NCBI GenBank assembly: GCA_038527485.1
Contig: JBCBFT010000013.1
Location: forward strand, 29,522-93,521
Origin: JALEFZ01 sp038527485
GTDB lineage: Bacteria; Bacteroidota; Bacteroidia; J057
Length of the DNA: 64,000 bases
Direction of reading: 5' to 3'
The notes beneath the pieces are model-generated. The model was given only the letters and a program-made list of their open reading frames with translations. It was not told where the DNA came from and did not search any database. This document shows positions 56,601-63,833 of this stretch, one piece after another. The translations under genes and the position numbers were made by a program. The stretch's first letter is position 1. Each line of letters starts with the position of its first letter.

Positions 56601-56863
56601 GTACCATCCAGCGGCATTTGATCATCTGGCGAATGCATGATATGAACCACAACTGGAATTTGTAGTACAGTCTGACGCTGGTACTCTGGCTCAGAGGTCA
56701 TGTACCTATAGTAGATCTGCTCTACTGAGTCGATGACAGATCTGTAGACAGGATTTGTTTCGTAGCGATATTGGTGAGCATCTAGTTGGTTTAGAGGTAC
56801 TTGGGCAAAAACACTCGAGCCAAGCCCCATCATACCTATAAAAATTGTAAAAATGACTCTCAT
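53612..56863 (-). CDS. Secreted M43 pappalysin-like protein with an inactivated zinc site and T9SS sorting domain
   Basis: The start at 56863 is fixed by AGGAGGT 7 nt upstream and gives MRVIFTIFIGMMGLGSSVFAQ as signal peptide; an upstream extension to 56965 is unlikely. The 1083-residue protein has an M43-like domain (VVVHIMHSPDD, PTDDQIRRGLQWVN). The zinc motif, HExxHxxGxxH in the family, is H256-N257-I-G-H260-Y-L-S263-L-F-D266 here. The catalytic Glu is Asn, the Gly is Ser and the third His is Asp. The Met-turn (NYMDG, Met338) is kept. A MAM/cleaved-adhesin-like domain follows (about 510-700, FYIDNICVSE). The C-terminus is a T9SS type A sorting domain (VYPNPTTNEIKI, LPSGIFFYVV). It is probably a non-proteolytic surface protein. 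Confidence 0.9.
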   Translation of the reverse strand: MRVIFTIFIGMMGLGSSVFAQVPLNQLDAHQYRYETNPVYRSVIDSVEQIYYRYMTSEPEYQRQTVLQIPVVVHIMHSPDDQMPLDGTSNPTDDQIRRGLQWVNMAFRNSGLFSDGPQFTNATDPQNVRSDSLPFLDLNVDTQIEFILAKSDPDKNPTTGITRTATDLTDLAYLDACPGGGGTQDQCLKALKRWNTADYFNIWLVSSICKIKGEGCNEDGFALPEGIRQNAPQLDGLVLEVDRWGVDPYLTTRAVHNIGHYLSLFDTYLQTSGTDGCGTAQDSSCFSQGDKICDTPPDAFSGGGNCTSGWTVNSCYTDSLLPGSPYIRDVEDIFENYMDGALPGQYVCKNSFTKDQKKRMRLSVALRGGFINSPGTKEFFTDLSIVQIRHPQLVVCGSSLVPQIILRNNGNREITSFSLNIQLDGNDASDIDWEGMLYPGDTLELTGEPILGINQNPHLFKAEIGSINDGQTDLYPADNVWEQPFTTVDANKRVTSFPYCEDMEFGILPIKWTTANLDGKVGFDIMEGTGCQGSTDPNRFAVRYGSGDAYNQGQTAAPFGTKDLLISPILDLTDLQNALLTFDYAHQFLGDEQSMDLRVLVLPDCDARIREIWGKSGAALETVSSVTGPAIPGWRPFNCGDWDRATINLDIYTGQKVRLIFEVKLKGPYSQNFYIDNICVSEDAPCEIPTAIPTQQGVYQADYTSCTDSAGWTHFIKSAGEPPISAEDLLLFSIRQPASTTTILGPEDVTLYVTGAYSQGGHDISSQAPYVENVQGWHIMGRYVKLTPTVQPDDSIEIRFYYDDQDFEDMRTAIEPNALDGHERLMFYCISKETEANPSLLHTNIDAPSYQEFAHTQFSFSADKGWKDKAFDQYRSATFYVSQLHAIGGGTGGYGMSYGARYPVSLKGGLRAGQQGTDIVLEWATPREKRSETFEIYHGRDTANLEMIAEINAKGRSTSTSRYQLPHKAMSKGDHYYFVKMRHQDGVEVLTDTIQVDFDPSKVIDVYPNPTTNEIKIQLDVPAGTLIDFGIYNGNWDRMSQYYWEHDPTQVTCLDLSKLPSGIFFYVVRFNETAIGDKLILLR

Positions 56864-56869
56864 ATGTGC

Positions 56870-56876
56870 ACCTCCT
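56870..56876 (-). promoter_or_regulatory. Strong Shine-Dalgarno of the M43-like gene
   Basis: On the minus strand AGGAGGT lies 7 nt before the ATG at 56863. Such a full match is unusual in this phylum and fixes the start. Confidence 0.8.
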
Positions 56877-57985
56877 CTCTGAGTAGATCTCTTGTCTGTA
56901 TCTGGCCCTTTCTTCATGACATAGAATGACAAGTTCGAGTGCATGCAGAATGAAACCTGCATCACGCGCTTTAAGCTAGTTTGATTGATGACTTTCGTTT
57001 AAGAACGTCTGATGAGGGGCGTAGCGTATAGTTTTAACCCTCTATTGATCCCGACTCCATAGCATCAAAAATCGTTCCGACCTTGTAAGATTGGATAGTC
57101 CGATGTCTAAAAAGATGAGAATTTCTTGATGCCAAATAAGGAGAATGGAGGAGTGGATAATCCCATACTTTGTACTTACAATGCTTGGATTTTGTGAATA
57201 GAGGATATTATAGGTGTAATCTTTTGATTTATAGCGAATTGAGCTAGGGTGTCTTAAATGAATATCACGCCTGCGCAAATAGTCATGCCAATTGATCTAA
57301 GGCGAAGTAGCATGAAAGAATCTAAGATAAATCGTAGGAAAAAGTGGACAATTAGAGGGAGAGTAGCAGGAGAAATTTAAAAGTGTCCAATATTAATGAC
57401 AGTTTGAAAAGGAAGGAACAAAAAATAGGGAGCAGCTCTATCACAGAGCCGTCCCTACAGCACAACCATGAAAACACAATTCTTGATCTATTCTAATGTG
57501 AGATCGTTTTCGATTTCTTATACAAAGATGGTAAAGATTTGTTGAAAAATCCAAATAAAATTTGGAAAAACTAACAAAACTTAAATCTATTTAGTTGTTA
57601 CGGCCTAATTAGCACGGGGTTACAATATATTAACACAAACTTTATTTTTTTATTAAGATTAGGTTTTTTCCCTTTATGTAAGTGCTTTTATGGGCGTTTG
57701 TCCGTCTAACCATTTGAGACAATGAAAATCTAGCTATACGTAAGCAATGGTAGGTTTCGGCTAGATCATGTGTACGAAAAGCAATGATAAACGAGAAAAT
57801 GTATTTCAAATAATGTAGCTGTTCAGACATCTATTTCTAAAGAGAAGTATACGCTGTATAGATCCCCTAAATCAGTGGTAACTCCGTAAACTGATTCCTT
57901 GGTCTCCTCTAAATTGGGACGCATGGCATAATTAAGTCATGAGTCGTTACCCTCAAGATTTTGTCCTCTTACTAACCTGATAAGA

Positions 57986-58092
57986 GTGATTATCACGAAT
58001 GAATCGGTGCTGCATTTTCTATGTGGAGATGTCGATTGATCGGGTCTCTACATAGAAAATCAACCCTAACAGAATTCATTCGTGTTAATCAC
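57986..58092. repeat. Palindromic MITE-like element, copy 2
   Basis: The outer terminal inverted repeats are 19 bp with one mismatch: GTGATTATCACGAATGAAT (57986-58004) and the reverse complement of 58074-58092. An inner palindrome has 16-bp arms, ATTTTCTATGTGGAGA (58014-58029) and TCTCTACATAGAAAAT (58045-58060), again with one mismatch. The loop contains ATTGATCG as in copy 1 (44908-45024). The element has no coding capacity and ends 15 bp before the -7 box of the next gene, so it may supply part of the promoter. Confidence 0.88.
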
Positions 58093-58106
58093 TATTGTAA
58101 CTTCTC

Positions 58107-58114
58107 TATATTTG
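58107..58114 (+). promoter_or_regulatory. Bacteroidota-type -7 element for the groES-like gene
   Basis: TATATTTG matches TAnnTTTG exactly, 12 bp before the ATG at 58127, implying a very short leader. The upstream half of this promoter would lie within MITE copy 2. Confidence 0.55.
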
Positions 58115-58126
58115 TAGGAAAAATTG

Positions 58127-58507
58127 ATGGAAGCAAATCCCGAACCTGACTTAACCCATTTAATCATCATCGGAGATCGTGTATTGATTCGGCCTCGGAA
58201 TCAAGCTGATCAAACGGAAAGCGGTCTATTTTTACCTCCAGGAGTGCTTGAAAAAGAGAAAATCCAAAGTGGGTATGTGATGAAAGTAGGACCTGGATAT
58301 CCAATTCCTCTACCCTCAGATGAATCTGAATCTTGGAAGCCTGTAAATGAAGACGTGAAATATGTGCCCTTGCAGGTGAAGCAGGGAGACCTGGCCATAT
58401 TCCTACAAAAGGGAGCTTACGAGGTAATGTATGAAGGAGCCAAATACTTCATTGTCCCTCAGAATGCTATTTTGATGCTCGAACGGGATGAGGGCTTATT
58501 TGAATAA
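58127..58507 (+). CDS. GroES/Cpn10-like co-chaperone family protein
   Basis: The start is the ATG at 58127; a TTG directly before it is also in frame. The 126-residue protein has Cpn10 features: IIGDRVLIRPRNQ, then SGLFLPPG in the mobile-loop position and SGYVMKVGPG, as in GroES IVVAVGNG. A roughly 35-residue insertion (PIPLPSDESESWKPVNED) makes it longer than the usual 95 residues. There is no groEL in the window and it stands alone. Solitary extended Cpn10 relatives are common in Bacteroidota; whether they serve GroEL is not known. Confidence 0.85.
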   Translation: MEANPEPDLTHLIIIGDRVLIRPRNQADQTESGLFLPPGVLEKEKIQSGYVMKVGPGYPIPLPSDESESWKPVNEDVKYVPLQVKQGDLAIFLQKGAYEVMYEGAKYFIVPQNAILMLERDEGLFE

Positions 58508-58875
58508 GGCTTTGAGATCTATCATATCGTGGATATGCGTCTGCAGGTACATATCGTGCCTATAGATGTTGGATACTGTGCGCAATAGTGCTTGGATTTC
58601 TTTTTACTCCCTCAAGAAAAGAAACAGAAGAAGTCATTTCTACATCCTAATCCCCTTTTCATTATCCACATTTTGTGAAGAGATGTCCATGCATTTTTGC
58701 TTGATAGCGTGCAATTTAGAGGAAGCTATTGAGGAAAACATGATGCCTCGCGTGTACACCTTATGGCAGTTTGGCCAAAAATAATAGAATTATTTCTGTC
58801 TCTCAGGTGATAATTCTAATAATTTTTGTGTTTTTGCAAAAAATATTATTAATTGCTACAACTTTAAAGTGGAAA
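58508..58875. other. Intergenic region before the cyclophilin gene
   Basis: In these 368 bp a 72-codon frame at 58566-58784 has no signal, motif or start context I would trust. From about 58790 the DNA is AT-rich and probably carries the promoter for the cyclophilin-recA pair. Nothing else is seen. Confidence 0.45.
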
Positions 58876-59661
58876 ATGCGTAATCTCTATTGTTTAACTA
58901 TTCTCATAATTGGTTTTCTAGTTCAAGCTTGTAATGAAGAGGAGATCCCACCTAATGCGGAAATACTCATCAAGACAGATAAAGGCAATGTCTACATAGA
59001 GTTGTTTGATGAGACACCTATTCACAAAGCCAATTTTATCAAACTTGCTCAGGAAGGATTTTTTAATGGGATGGCATTTCATAGAGTGGTGAGAGGCTTT
59101 GTCGTCCAAGTGGGAGATCCACGAACGATCAAGGCCTATCCGCCCAAGTCTCATACGGGCGAGAAAAACGATGCAGGTTATGCGCTTCCTGCTGAAATCA
59201 TTGATACCATGGCACATCTCAAAGGTATGATAGGTGCCGCTAGGGAAGGTGATGAGATCAATCCCGAGAGAAAATCATCTAGTAGTCAGTTCTATTTTGT
59301 AACAGGTGAAACATTCAGTTCTCAACAAATCGATTCTATCGCTGAAGATCGTACAGGGATTTTATTAGATTCCCTTTATGATCGATACGATTCTGCTCAA
59401 CATCGAGGAGAATTTGAAGGCTCTTTTCAAGCTTACAAGGAAAGCACCCAGTTTCAGGATTTTGAATATACCGAAAAACAACGAGCGGCATATAGTGATC
59501 AAGGAGGCGCGTTGTATTTAGATGGTCGATATACACTCTTTGGAAGAGTCATAAAAGGTATGGATGCCATTGAATCTATCGAACGCACAGCCACTAATCG
59601 TCAAGATATGCCACTCAAAGCGATATATATACAGGAGGTAAGCGTGCTTACCCAGCCCTAA
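58876..59661 (+). CDS. Lipoprotein cyclophilin-type peptidyl-prolyl cis-trans isomerase
   Basis: The start at 58876 gives MRNLYCLTILIIGFLVQACN, a lipoprotein signal with Cys19; the upstream frame to 58771 lacks sense. The 261-residue protein is a cyclophilin: AFHRVVRGFVVQVGDP carries the catalytic Arg, SSSQFYFVTG follows, and LFGRVIKGMDAIESIE closes the fold. An insertion of about 60 residues (SLYDRYDSAQHRGEF to YSDQGGALYLD) precedes the last strands, as in other Bacteroidota lipoprotein PPIases. It probably folds periplasmic or outer-membrane proteins. It lies 39 bp upstream of recA, so the two may be cotranscribed. Confidence 0.92.
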   Translation: MRNLYCLTILIIGFLVQACNEEEIPPNAEILIKTDKGNVYIELFDETPIHKANFIKLAQEGFFNGMAFHRVVRGFVVQVGDPRTIKAYPPKSHTGEKNDAGYALPAEIIDTMAHLKGMIGAAREGDEINPERKSSSSQFYFVTGETFSSQQIDSIAEDRTGILLDSLYDRYDSAQHRGEFEGSFQAYKESTQFQDFEYTEKQRAAYSDQGGALYLDGRYTLFGRVIKGMDAIESIERTATNRQDMPLKAIYIQEVSVLTQP

Positions 59662-59700
59662 TTACAATTTTCCGAAAGTACTTTATTAAAGACACGTATA

Positions 59701-60768
59701 ATGCCAAAAGATGTCCAACAAGAGAAACTGAAGTCGTTGCAAATGACGATGGATAAGCTAGAGAAGACTTACGGTAAAGGTATCGTAATGAAGCTCAGCG
59801 ATAACGCAGTAATAGATGTACCTGCGCTTTCTACAGGTTCGCTCAGCCTTGATATTGCATTGGGAATCGGAGGGATTCCCCGAGGCCGAATTGTAGAGAT
59901 TTATGGTCCTGAATCCTCAGGTAAGACGACCCTCGCCATGCACATGATCGCAGAAGCCCAGAAAAAAGGAGGCCTAGCGGCATTTGTGGATGCTGAGCAT
60001 GCTTTCGATCGTTCATATGCAGAAAAGTTGGGGATCGATACAGAGAACCTATACGTATCTCAGCCAGATTACGGGGAGCAAGCACTTGAGATTGCAGAAT
60101 ACTTGATTCGATCTAGTGCAATGGATATTGTTGTCATTGACTCAGTCGCAGCCTTGACGCCTAAGGCAGAGATTGAAGGGGAGATGGGAGAATCAAAGAT
60201 GGGTCTCCAAGCACGCTTGATGTCACAGGCCTTACGTAAGCTGACAGCAGCCATTTCCAAAACGAACTGTGTCTGCATCTTCATTAACCAGCTTCGTGAG
60301 AAGATTGGCGTTATGTTTGGGAATCCTGAGACGACCACAGGGGGTAATGCATTGAAGTTCTACTCTTCTGTGCGCCTGGACATTCGTCGTATGGCTCAAA
60401 TCAAAGAAGGTACTGAATCTATCGGTAACCGTGTGAAAGTAAAAGTTGTCAAGAATAAGGTCTCTCCTCCGTTCCGTATCGCAGAGTTTGATATCATGTT
60501 TGGGAAAGGAATCGCCAGATCAGGTGAAGTACTGGACCTTGCAGTAGACCTCGACATCGTCCATAAGGCAGGTTCTTGGTTTAGTTATGACGGAAGTAAA
60601 CTGGGGCAGGGACGAGATACTGTGAAGAAGGTACTCGAAGACAATCCTGAGTTGATGGAAGAAATTGAAACTAAAGTACTCCTCAAGAAAGGAATCATTG
60701 ATGAGGTTCCTGAAACGAAGGCAGAAAAGCCCAAGCCCAAAGGCAAAAAGGCAGAGAGTGCTTCTTAA
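59701..60768 (+). CDS. recA: Recombinase RecA
   Basis: The 355-residue recombinase has Walker A GPESSGKT (69-76), the catalytic and oligomer motifs MGLQARLMSQALRKL, the L2 region FGNPETTTGGNALKF and Walker B IVVIDSVAAL. The C-terminus is Lys/Pro-rich (KPKPKGKKAESAS) rather than strongly acidic. RecA drives homologous recombination and SOS induction. No lexA-like gene is adjacent and I did not find a convincing SOS box. A terminator follows 14 bp after the stop. Confidence 0.98.
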   Translation: MPKDVQQEKLKSLQMTMDKLEKTYGKGIVMKLSDNAVIDVPALSTGSLSLDIALGIGGIPRGRIVEIYGPESSGKTTLAMHMIAEAQKKGGLAAFVDAEHAFDRSYAEKLGIDTENLYVSQPDYGEQALEIAEYLIRSSAMDIVVIDSVAALTPKAEIEGEMGESKMGLQARLMSQALRKLTAAISKTNCVCIFINQLREKIGVMFGNPETTTGGNALKFYSSVRLDIRRMAQIKEGTESIGNRVKVKVVKNKVSPPFRIAEFDIMFGKGIARSGEVLDLAVDLDIVHKAGSWFSYDGSKLGQGRDTVKKVLEDNPELMEEIETKVLLKKGIIDEVPETKAEKPKPKGKKAESAS

Positions 60769-60781
60769 ATAGACCCTTTTG

Positions 60782-60825
60782 AGTGCCTCTACAAAAGAGA
60801 TCGCGTAGTGTAGGCACTTTTCTTA
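60782..60825 (+). terminator. Rho-independent terminator of recA
   Basis: AGTGCC and TACA on the left pair with TGTA and GGCACT (60813-60818) on the right, with a small bulge and a 17-nt loop, followed by TTTTCTT. Confidence 0.7.
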
Positions 60826-60883
60826 CCTGCTACGCATAGAAAAAACTGGCCTCCTTCGGTTTGTAGCTGAAGTATAAATCATG

Positions 60884-60902
60884 CTCCAGATACAATCTGG
60901 AG
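60884..60902. other. Perfect 8-bp hairpin downstream of recA
   Basis: CTCCAGAT (60884-60891) and ATCTGGAG (60895-60902) form a perfect stem with a 3-nt loop. There is no T run, so it is not an obvious terminator. Confidence 0.45.
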
Positions 60903-60940
60903 GAGGCAATGTTCGACTTTTTATTTGTGTAGGTTTAAGT

Positions 60941-61138
60941 ACTTGGCCAGATGCAATCAGGCTATGTTGAATATTACTAGAACTTGACTATTAGTACTTT
61001 AAAGTCTGATATGTTGAATGAAGTGAAATTCCTCACAGGATAACCTCTTACATCTGTTTATCTACTTGGTAGGTGGACAGATGCAATCGCATACTTTGAA
61101 AAGTAGTCTATTGCTGATTACTATCACTTTAAGTCTCT
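60941..61138. repeat. Imperfect direct repeat with a 130-bp offset downstream of recA
   Basis: CAGATGCAATC occurs at 60948-60958 and 61078-61088. CTTTAAAGTCT (60997) and CTTTAAGTCT (61127) are also exactly 130 bp apart, and ACTTGG precedes both. A third partial match, TATCTACTT, occurs at 61059 and 61165. The 587-bp region 60769-61355 holds no protein gene. Confidence 0.6.
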
Positions 61139-61216
61139 GTTCCTGATTCTCAGAATCTTTTGTCTATCTACTTAAATGTATATGACCTGTATCAAACAGG
61201 CACCTTCAAAATTATG

Positions 61217-61253
61217 AAAAAGAGTCGTCGCCTGTGTGGTGACGACTCTTTTT
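61217..61253. terminator. Bidirectional Rho-independent terminator serving floA
   Basis: AAAAAGAGTCGTC (61217-61229) and GACGACTCTTTTT (61241-61253) form a long, nearly perfect stem with an A run on one side and a T run on the other. It can stop transcripts in both directions. It is 103 bp past the floA stop on the minus strand. Confidence 0.9.
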
Positions 61254-61355
61254 ACATGGCTACCGCTAGGGCATATGTTTACTTTTTCATGCTTTGGCAT
61301 TCGCAGGCGCAAGGAAACCGAGCTAAATCGTTTGGCTCAAAGCTCTTGCTCACGA

Positions 61356-62369
61356 TCATTCCTCCTCCGGCTGCTCATCAATGTCTGCAAAAGATGCACG
61401 CATTTTCGTATCTGCTTCGATATTGCGCAGACGGTGATAATCCATGATGCCGAGATTCCCTACTCGGAAGGCATCAGAGATCGCACGTGGAACCTGTGAT
61501 TCAGACTCGATCAGCTTGGCACGCATCTCTTGCACACGGGCGCGGAAGTACTGCTCCTCGGCCTCTGCTTCCGCACGCTTTTCTTCTGCTTTGGCTCTCG
61601 CTACCTTCAATTGAGACTCTGCTTCCTCTGCCTTAAGTTCTGCGCCTACGTTTTTCCCGATGTCGATATCTGCAATATCAATGGATAGTACATCATAAGC
61701 TGTACCTGCAGTCAAACCATCTGTCATGATGCGCTCAGATATCTGACCTGGATTGGAGAGGATCTTTTCATGTGTCTCAGATGAACCAATGGTTGCGACA
61801 ATCCCTTGGCCTACACGCGCGATGACAGTCTCCTCTCCAGCACCTCCCACTAGCTTTTCCAAGCGTGCTCGCACGGTCACACGGGCTACGACGATCAATT
61901 GTACACCATCTTTCGCCACAGCTTCGATCTGCGGAGAGTCGATGACCTTGGTATTTACTGAATCTTTGACAGCCTCAAACACGTCTCTACCCGCAAGATC
62001 AATGGCAGCTGCTTGGTCAAAAGTCAACTTAATTTCTGCATTCTTGGCAGAAATAAGGGCGTCAATCACAGTAGTGATGTTCCCTTTCGCTAGATAGTGC
62101 GCTTCAAGCTTGCGTGTCAACACACCATCCAAATCAGCTTTTGTAGACTTAATGAGTTCATCTACAATGACTTTTGGAGGGATACGACGAAGTCGCATGC
62201 CCAATAGCTGGAAAATGCCAATTTTGACACTAGAAAACCTAGCCGTAATCCACAGCCCCACGGGCACAAAGTAAAACAGCGCAACGGTGCTAATGATGAC
62301 AATAGCAACGAGTATCCACTCTATAACAGATACTGCATTTGAGCCTGACTGAAGAAGAAAAATATTCAT
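61356..62369 (-). CDS. floA: Flotillin-like protein FloA
   Basis: The 337-residue protein starts with one membrane segment (about 15-37, WILVAIVIISTVALFYFVPV). It continues with GLWITARFSSVKIGIFQLLGMRLRRIPP, the hallmark of the FloA/YqfA family. A band-7/SPFH-like domain spans about 60-230 (VQLIVVARVTVRARLEKLVGGAGEETV). An Ala/Glu-rich coiled coil follows (LKAEEAESQLKVARAKAEEKRAEAE). FloA scaffolds organise functional membrane microdomains. No NfeD-type partner gene is adjacent. The terminator is at 61217-61253. Confidence 0.94.
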   Translation of the reverse strand: MNIFLLQSGSNAVSVIEWILVAIVIISTVALFYFVPVGLWITARFSSVKIGIFQLLGMRLRRIPPKVIVDELIKSTKADLDGVLTRKLEAHYLAKGNITTVIDALISAKNAEIKLTFDQAAAIDLAGRDVFEAVKDSVNTKVIDSPQIEAVAKDGVQLIVVARVTVRARLEKLVGGAGEETVIARVGQGIVATIGSSETHEKILSNPGQISERIMTDGLTAGTAYDVLSIDIADIDIGKNVGAELKAEEAESQLKVARAKAEEKRAEAEAEEQYFRARVQEMRAKLIESESQVPRAISDAFRVGNLGIMDYHRLRNIEADTKMRASFADIDEQPEEE

Positions 62370-62463
62370 AAAAGCGTATGAAGATAATGGAAAGCTAAAG
62401 AGCTGAGATTCAATAGAAACAATATACGAAACTATCCAGAAATTCTGATATCCACGCTTGTAA

Positions 62464-63243
62464 TTATTTGCCTTGCCAATGGGGAAGACGTTTTTCTATG
62501 AATGCATTCATACCCTCTGTTTGATCTTCTGTAGCGAATAATGTGTAAAAGTTTTTACGCTCATGGATAAGCCCTTCATCTAGGAAGGAGTTGAACGCGT
62601 GCAGAACAGATTCTTTGGCTAGCTTGGCCGCAAGCGGTGGCATGCTGGCTACTTGCTGTGCAAGGGCAAGGGCTTCCCCTAGATAGAGTTCAGGAGCGAC
62701 TACACGATTGATCAATCCTGCGGCGTAGGCTTCGTCTGCCTTGATGAATTTACCTGTCAGGACCATTTCCATCGCACGTGCTTTCCCTATAGCTCTTGTA
62801 AGACGCTGCGTCCCTCCAGCACCTGGTATCACGCCAATCTTGATCTCAGGTTGGCCGAACTGAGCGGTCTCTGACGCGACGATCATATCGCAGTGCATCG
62901 ACAGCTCACATCCTCCTCCTAGGGCAAACCCACTGACTGCGGCAATGAGAGGCGTCTTTATTTGCTTGATCCGCTCCCATTTTTTGAATTGATCAATCTG
63001 CAGCATGTCGATGGCAGTTTTTCCTGACATTTCTTTGATGTCGGCTCCTGCAGCGAAGGCGCGCTCGTTTCCTGTAAGGACGATACAGCGAATGTCGTGA
63101 TCCGCATCCGCTTCTTCCAATGCTTCCACCAGTTCTTCCATTAGCCCCAAGCAAAGGGCGTTGAGTTCCTTGGGACGATTGAGGCGCACAAGTGTGACAT
63201 GAGGTCGAACATTTTTTTCTACGAGTATGTATTGGTAGTCCAT
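62464..63243 (-). CDS. Enoyl-CoA hydratase/isomerase family protein
   Basis: The 259-residue crotonase-fold protein has the oxyanion-hole and catalytic elements of enoyl-CoA hydratase. These are AAGADIKEM, then ALGGGCELSMHCDMIVAS with the first catalytic Glu, and PEIKIGVIPGAGGTQRL with the second. It is very similar in pattern to FadB1x/PaaF-type hydratases of fatty-acid or phenylacetate degradation. The reaction is hydration of trans-2-enoyl-CoA; the pathway is not shown by neighbours. It lies 137 bp after a MarR-type regulator on the same strand, with a terminator between. Confidence 0.93.
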   Translation of the reverse strand: MDYQYILVEKNVRPHVTLVRLNRPKELNALCLGLMEELVEALEEADADHDIRCIVLTGNERAFAAGADIKEMSGKTAIDMLQIDQFKKWERIKQIKTPLIAAVSGFALGGGCELSMHCDMIVASETAQFGQPEIKIGVIPGAGGTQRLTRAIGKARAMEMVLTGKFIKADEAYAAGLINRVVAPELYLGEALALAQQVASMPPLAAKLAKESVLHAFNSFLDEGLIHERKNFYTLFATEDQTEGMNAFIEKRLPHWQGK

Positions 63244-63325
63244 GAAGCGGTTTATTTGAATCCTATTTCAAAGCAAATAGCAAATCTTGGAGGTATTTTT
63301 CTAGTACTCTAGTCGATAAATACCA

Positions 63326-63354
63326 TAAAAAAAGGTTCGGCATGAGCCGAACCT
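63326..63354 (-). terminator. Rho-independent terminator of the marR-type gene
   Basis: On the minus strand AGGTTCGGC and GCCGAACCT (plus-strand positions 63333-63341 and 63346-63354) form a 9-bp stem with a 4-nt loop, followed by TTTTTTT, 27 bp after the stop. Confidence 0.9.
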
Positions 63355-63380
63355 CCATATTGTTTCACTGGGTAATCCAA

Positions 63381-63833
63381 TCATTTCGTTGTACTCAATT
63401 CCAGCATTTTGTCCATTCCTTTCTGCACCGCTGCGAAGTCAGATGCATTAAATTCACGGATAATTTGATCAGCAATCGAGCGCGTGGGGCTGTCCAATTC
63501 TCCTAGCAGATTGATTCCCTTTGGCGTCGGTTTGATGAATATCACCCTTCGATCATCTTTAGAGTTCTTACGTTTGACCAGCTTCGTTTTTTCCAACTTA
63601 TCAATTGTACTGGTCAGTGTGCTAAGCTTGATATGGAAATGCTCGCCCACCTCTTTCATCTTCTTTTGCTCATGCTCTTCCAGATAACGGATGATTTCCA
63701 CCTCTAATTCGCCTACCTGGTACCTGTCTAACAGGGACTGGCGTTTTTGATTTAGAGCTAGGACCAAATGCTTTAGCGTGTTTTCCAGCTTTATAGCATC
63801 TGGCTCGGGGAATAATTTACTCACAGTACTCAT
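63381..63833 (-). CDS. MarR-family transcriptional regulator
   Basis: The 150-residue winged-helix protein has the MarR layout: a dimerisation helix (about 15-40), recognition helix IKLSTLTSTIDKLEKTKLV and wing KRKNSKDDRRVIFIKPTPKG with the conserved DDRR. The ligand and targets are unknown. The enoyl-CoA hydratase gene 137 bp downstream is a candidate, but a terminator separates them. The remaining 167 bp at the window end (63834-64000) are AT-rich promoter-like DNA without a gene. Confidence 0.92.
   Translation of the reverse strand: MSTVSKLFPEPDAIKLENTLKHLVLALNQKRQSLLDRYQVGELEVEIIRYLEEHEQKKMKEVGEHFHIKLSTLTSTIDKLEKTKLVKRKNSKDDRRVIFIKPTPKGINLLGELDSPTRSIADQIIREFNASDFAAVQKGMDKMLELSTTK

Larger units (their letters stand above)
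56877..58126. other. 1.25-kb gene-poor region upstream of the M43-like gene
   Basis: No convincing protein gene is seen. A hairpin lies at 57426-57457 (outer arms TAGGGA/TCCCTA, inner arms GCTCT/AGAGC around ATCAC). It is followed 11 bp later by a 25-codon frame (57468-57545, MKTQFLIYSNVRSF start) that could be a leader peptide or gene remnant. 57541-57680 is very AT-rich. The right end holds MITE copy 2 and the groES-like promoter. Confidence 0.5.

Noticed and set aside
58566..58784. 72-codon plus-strand frame before the cyclophilin gene
   Set aside because: It shows no recognisable feature or ribosome binding site and overlaps probable promoter DNA.
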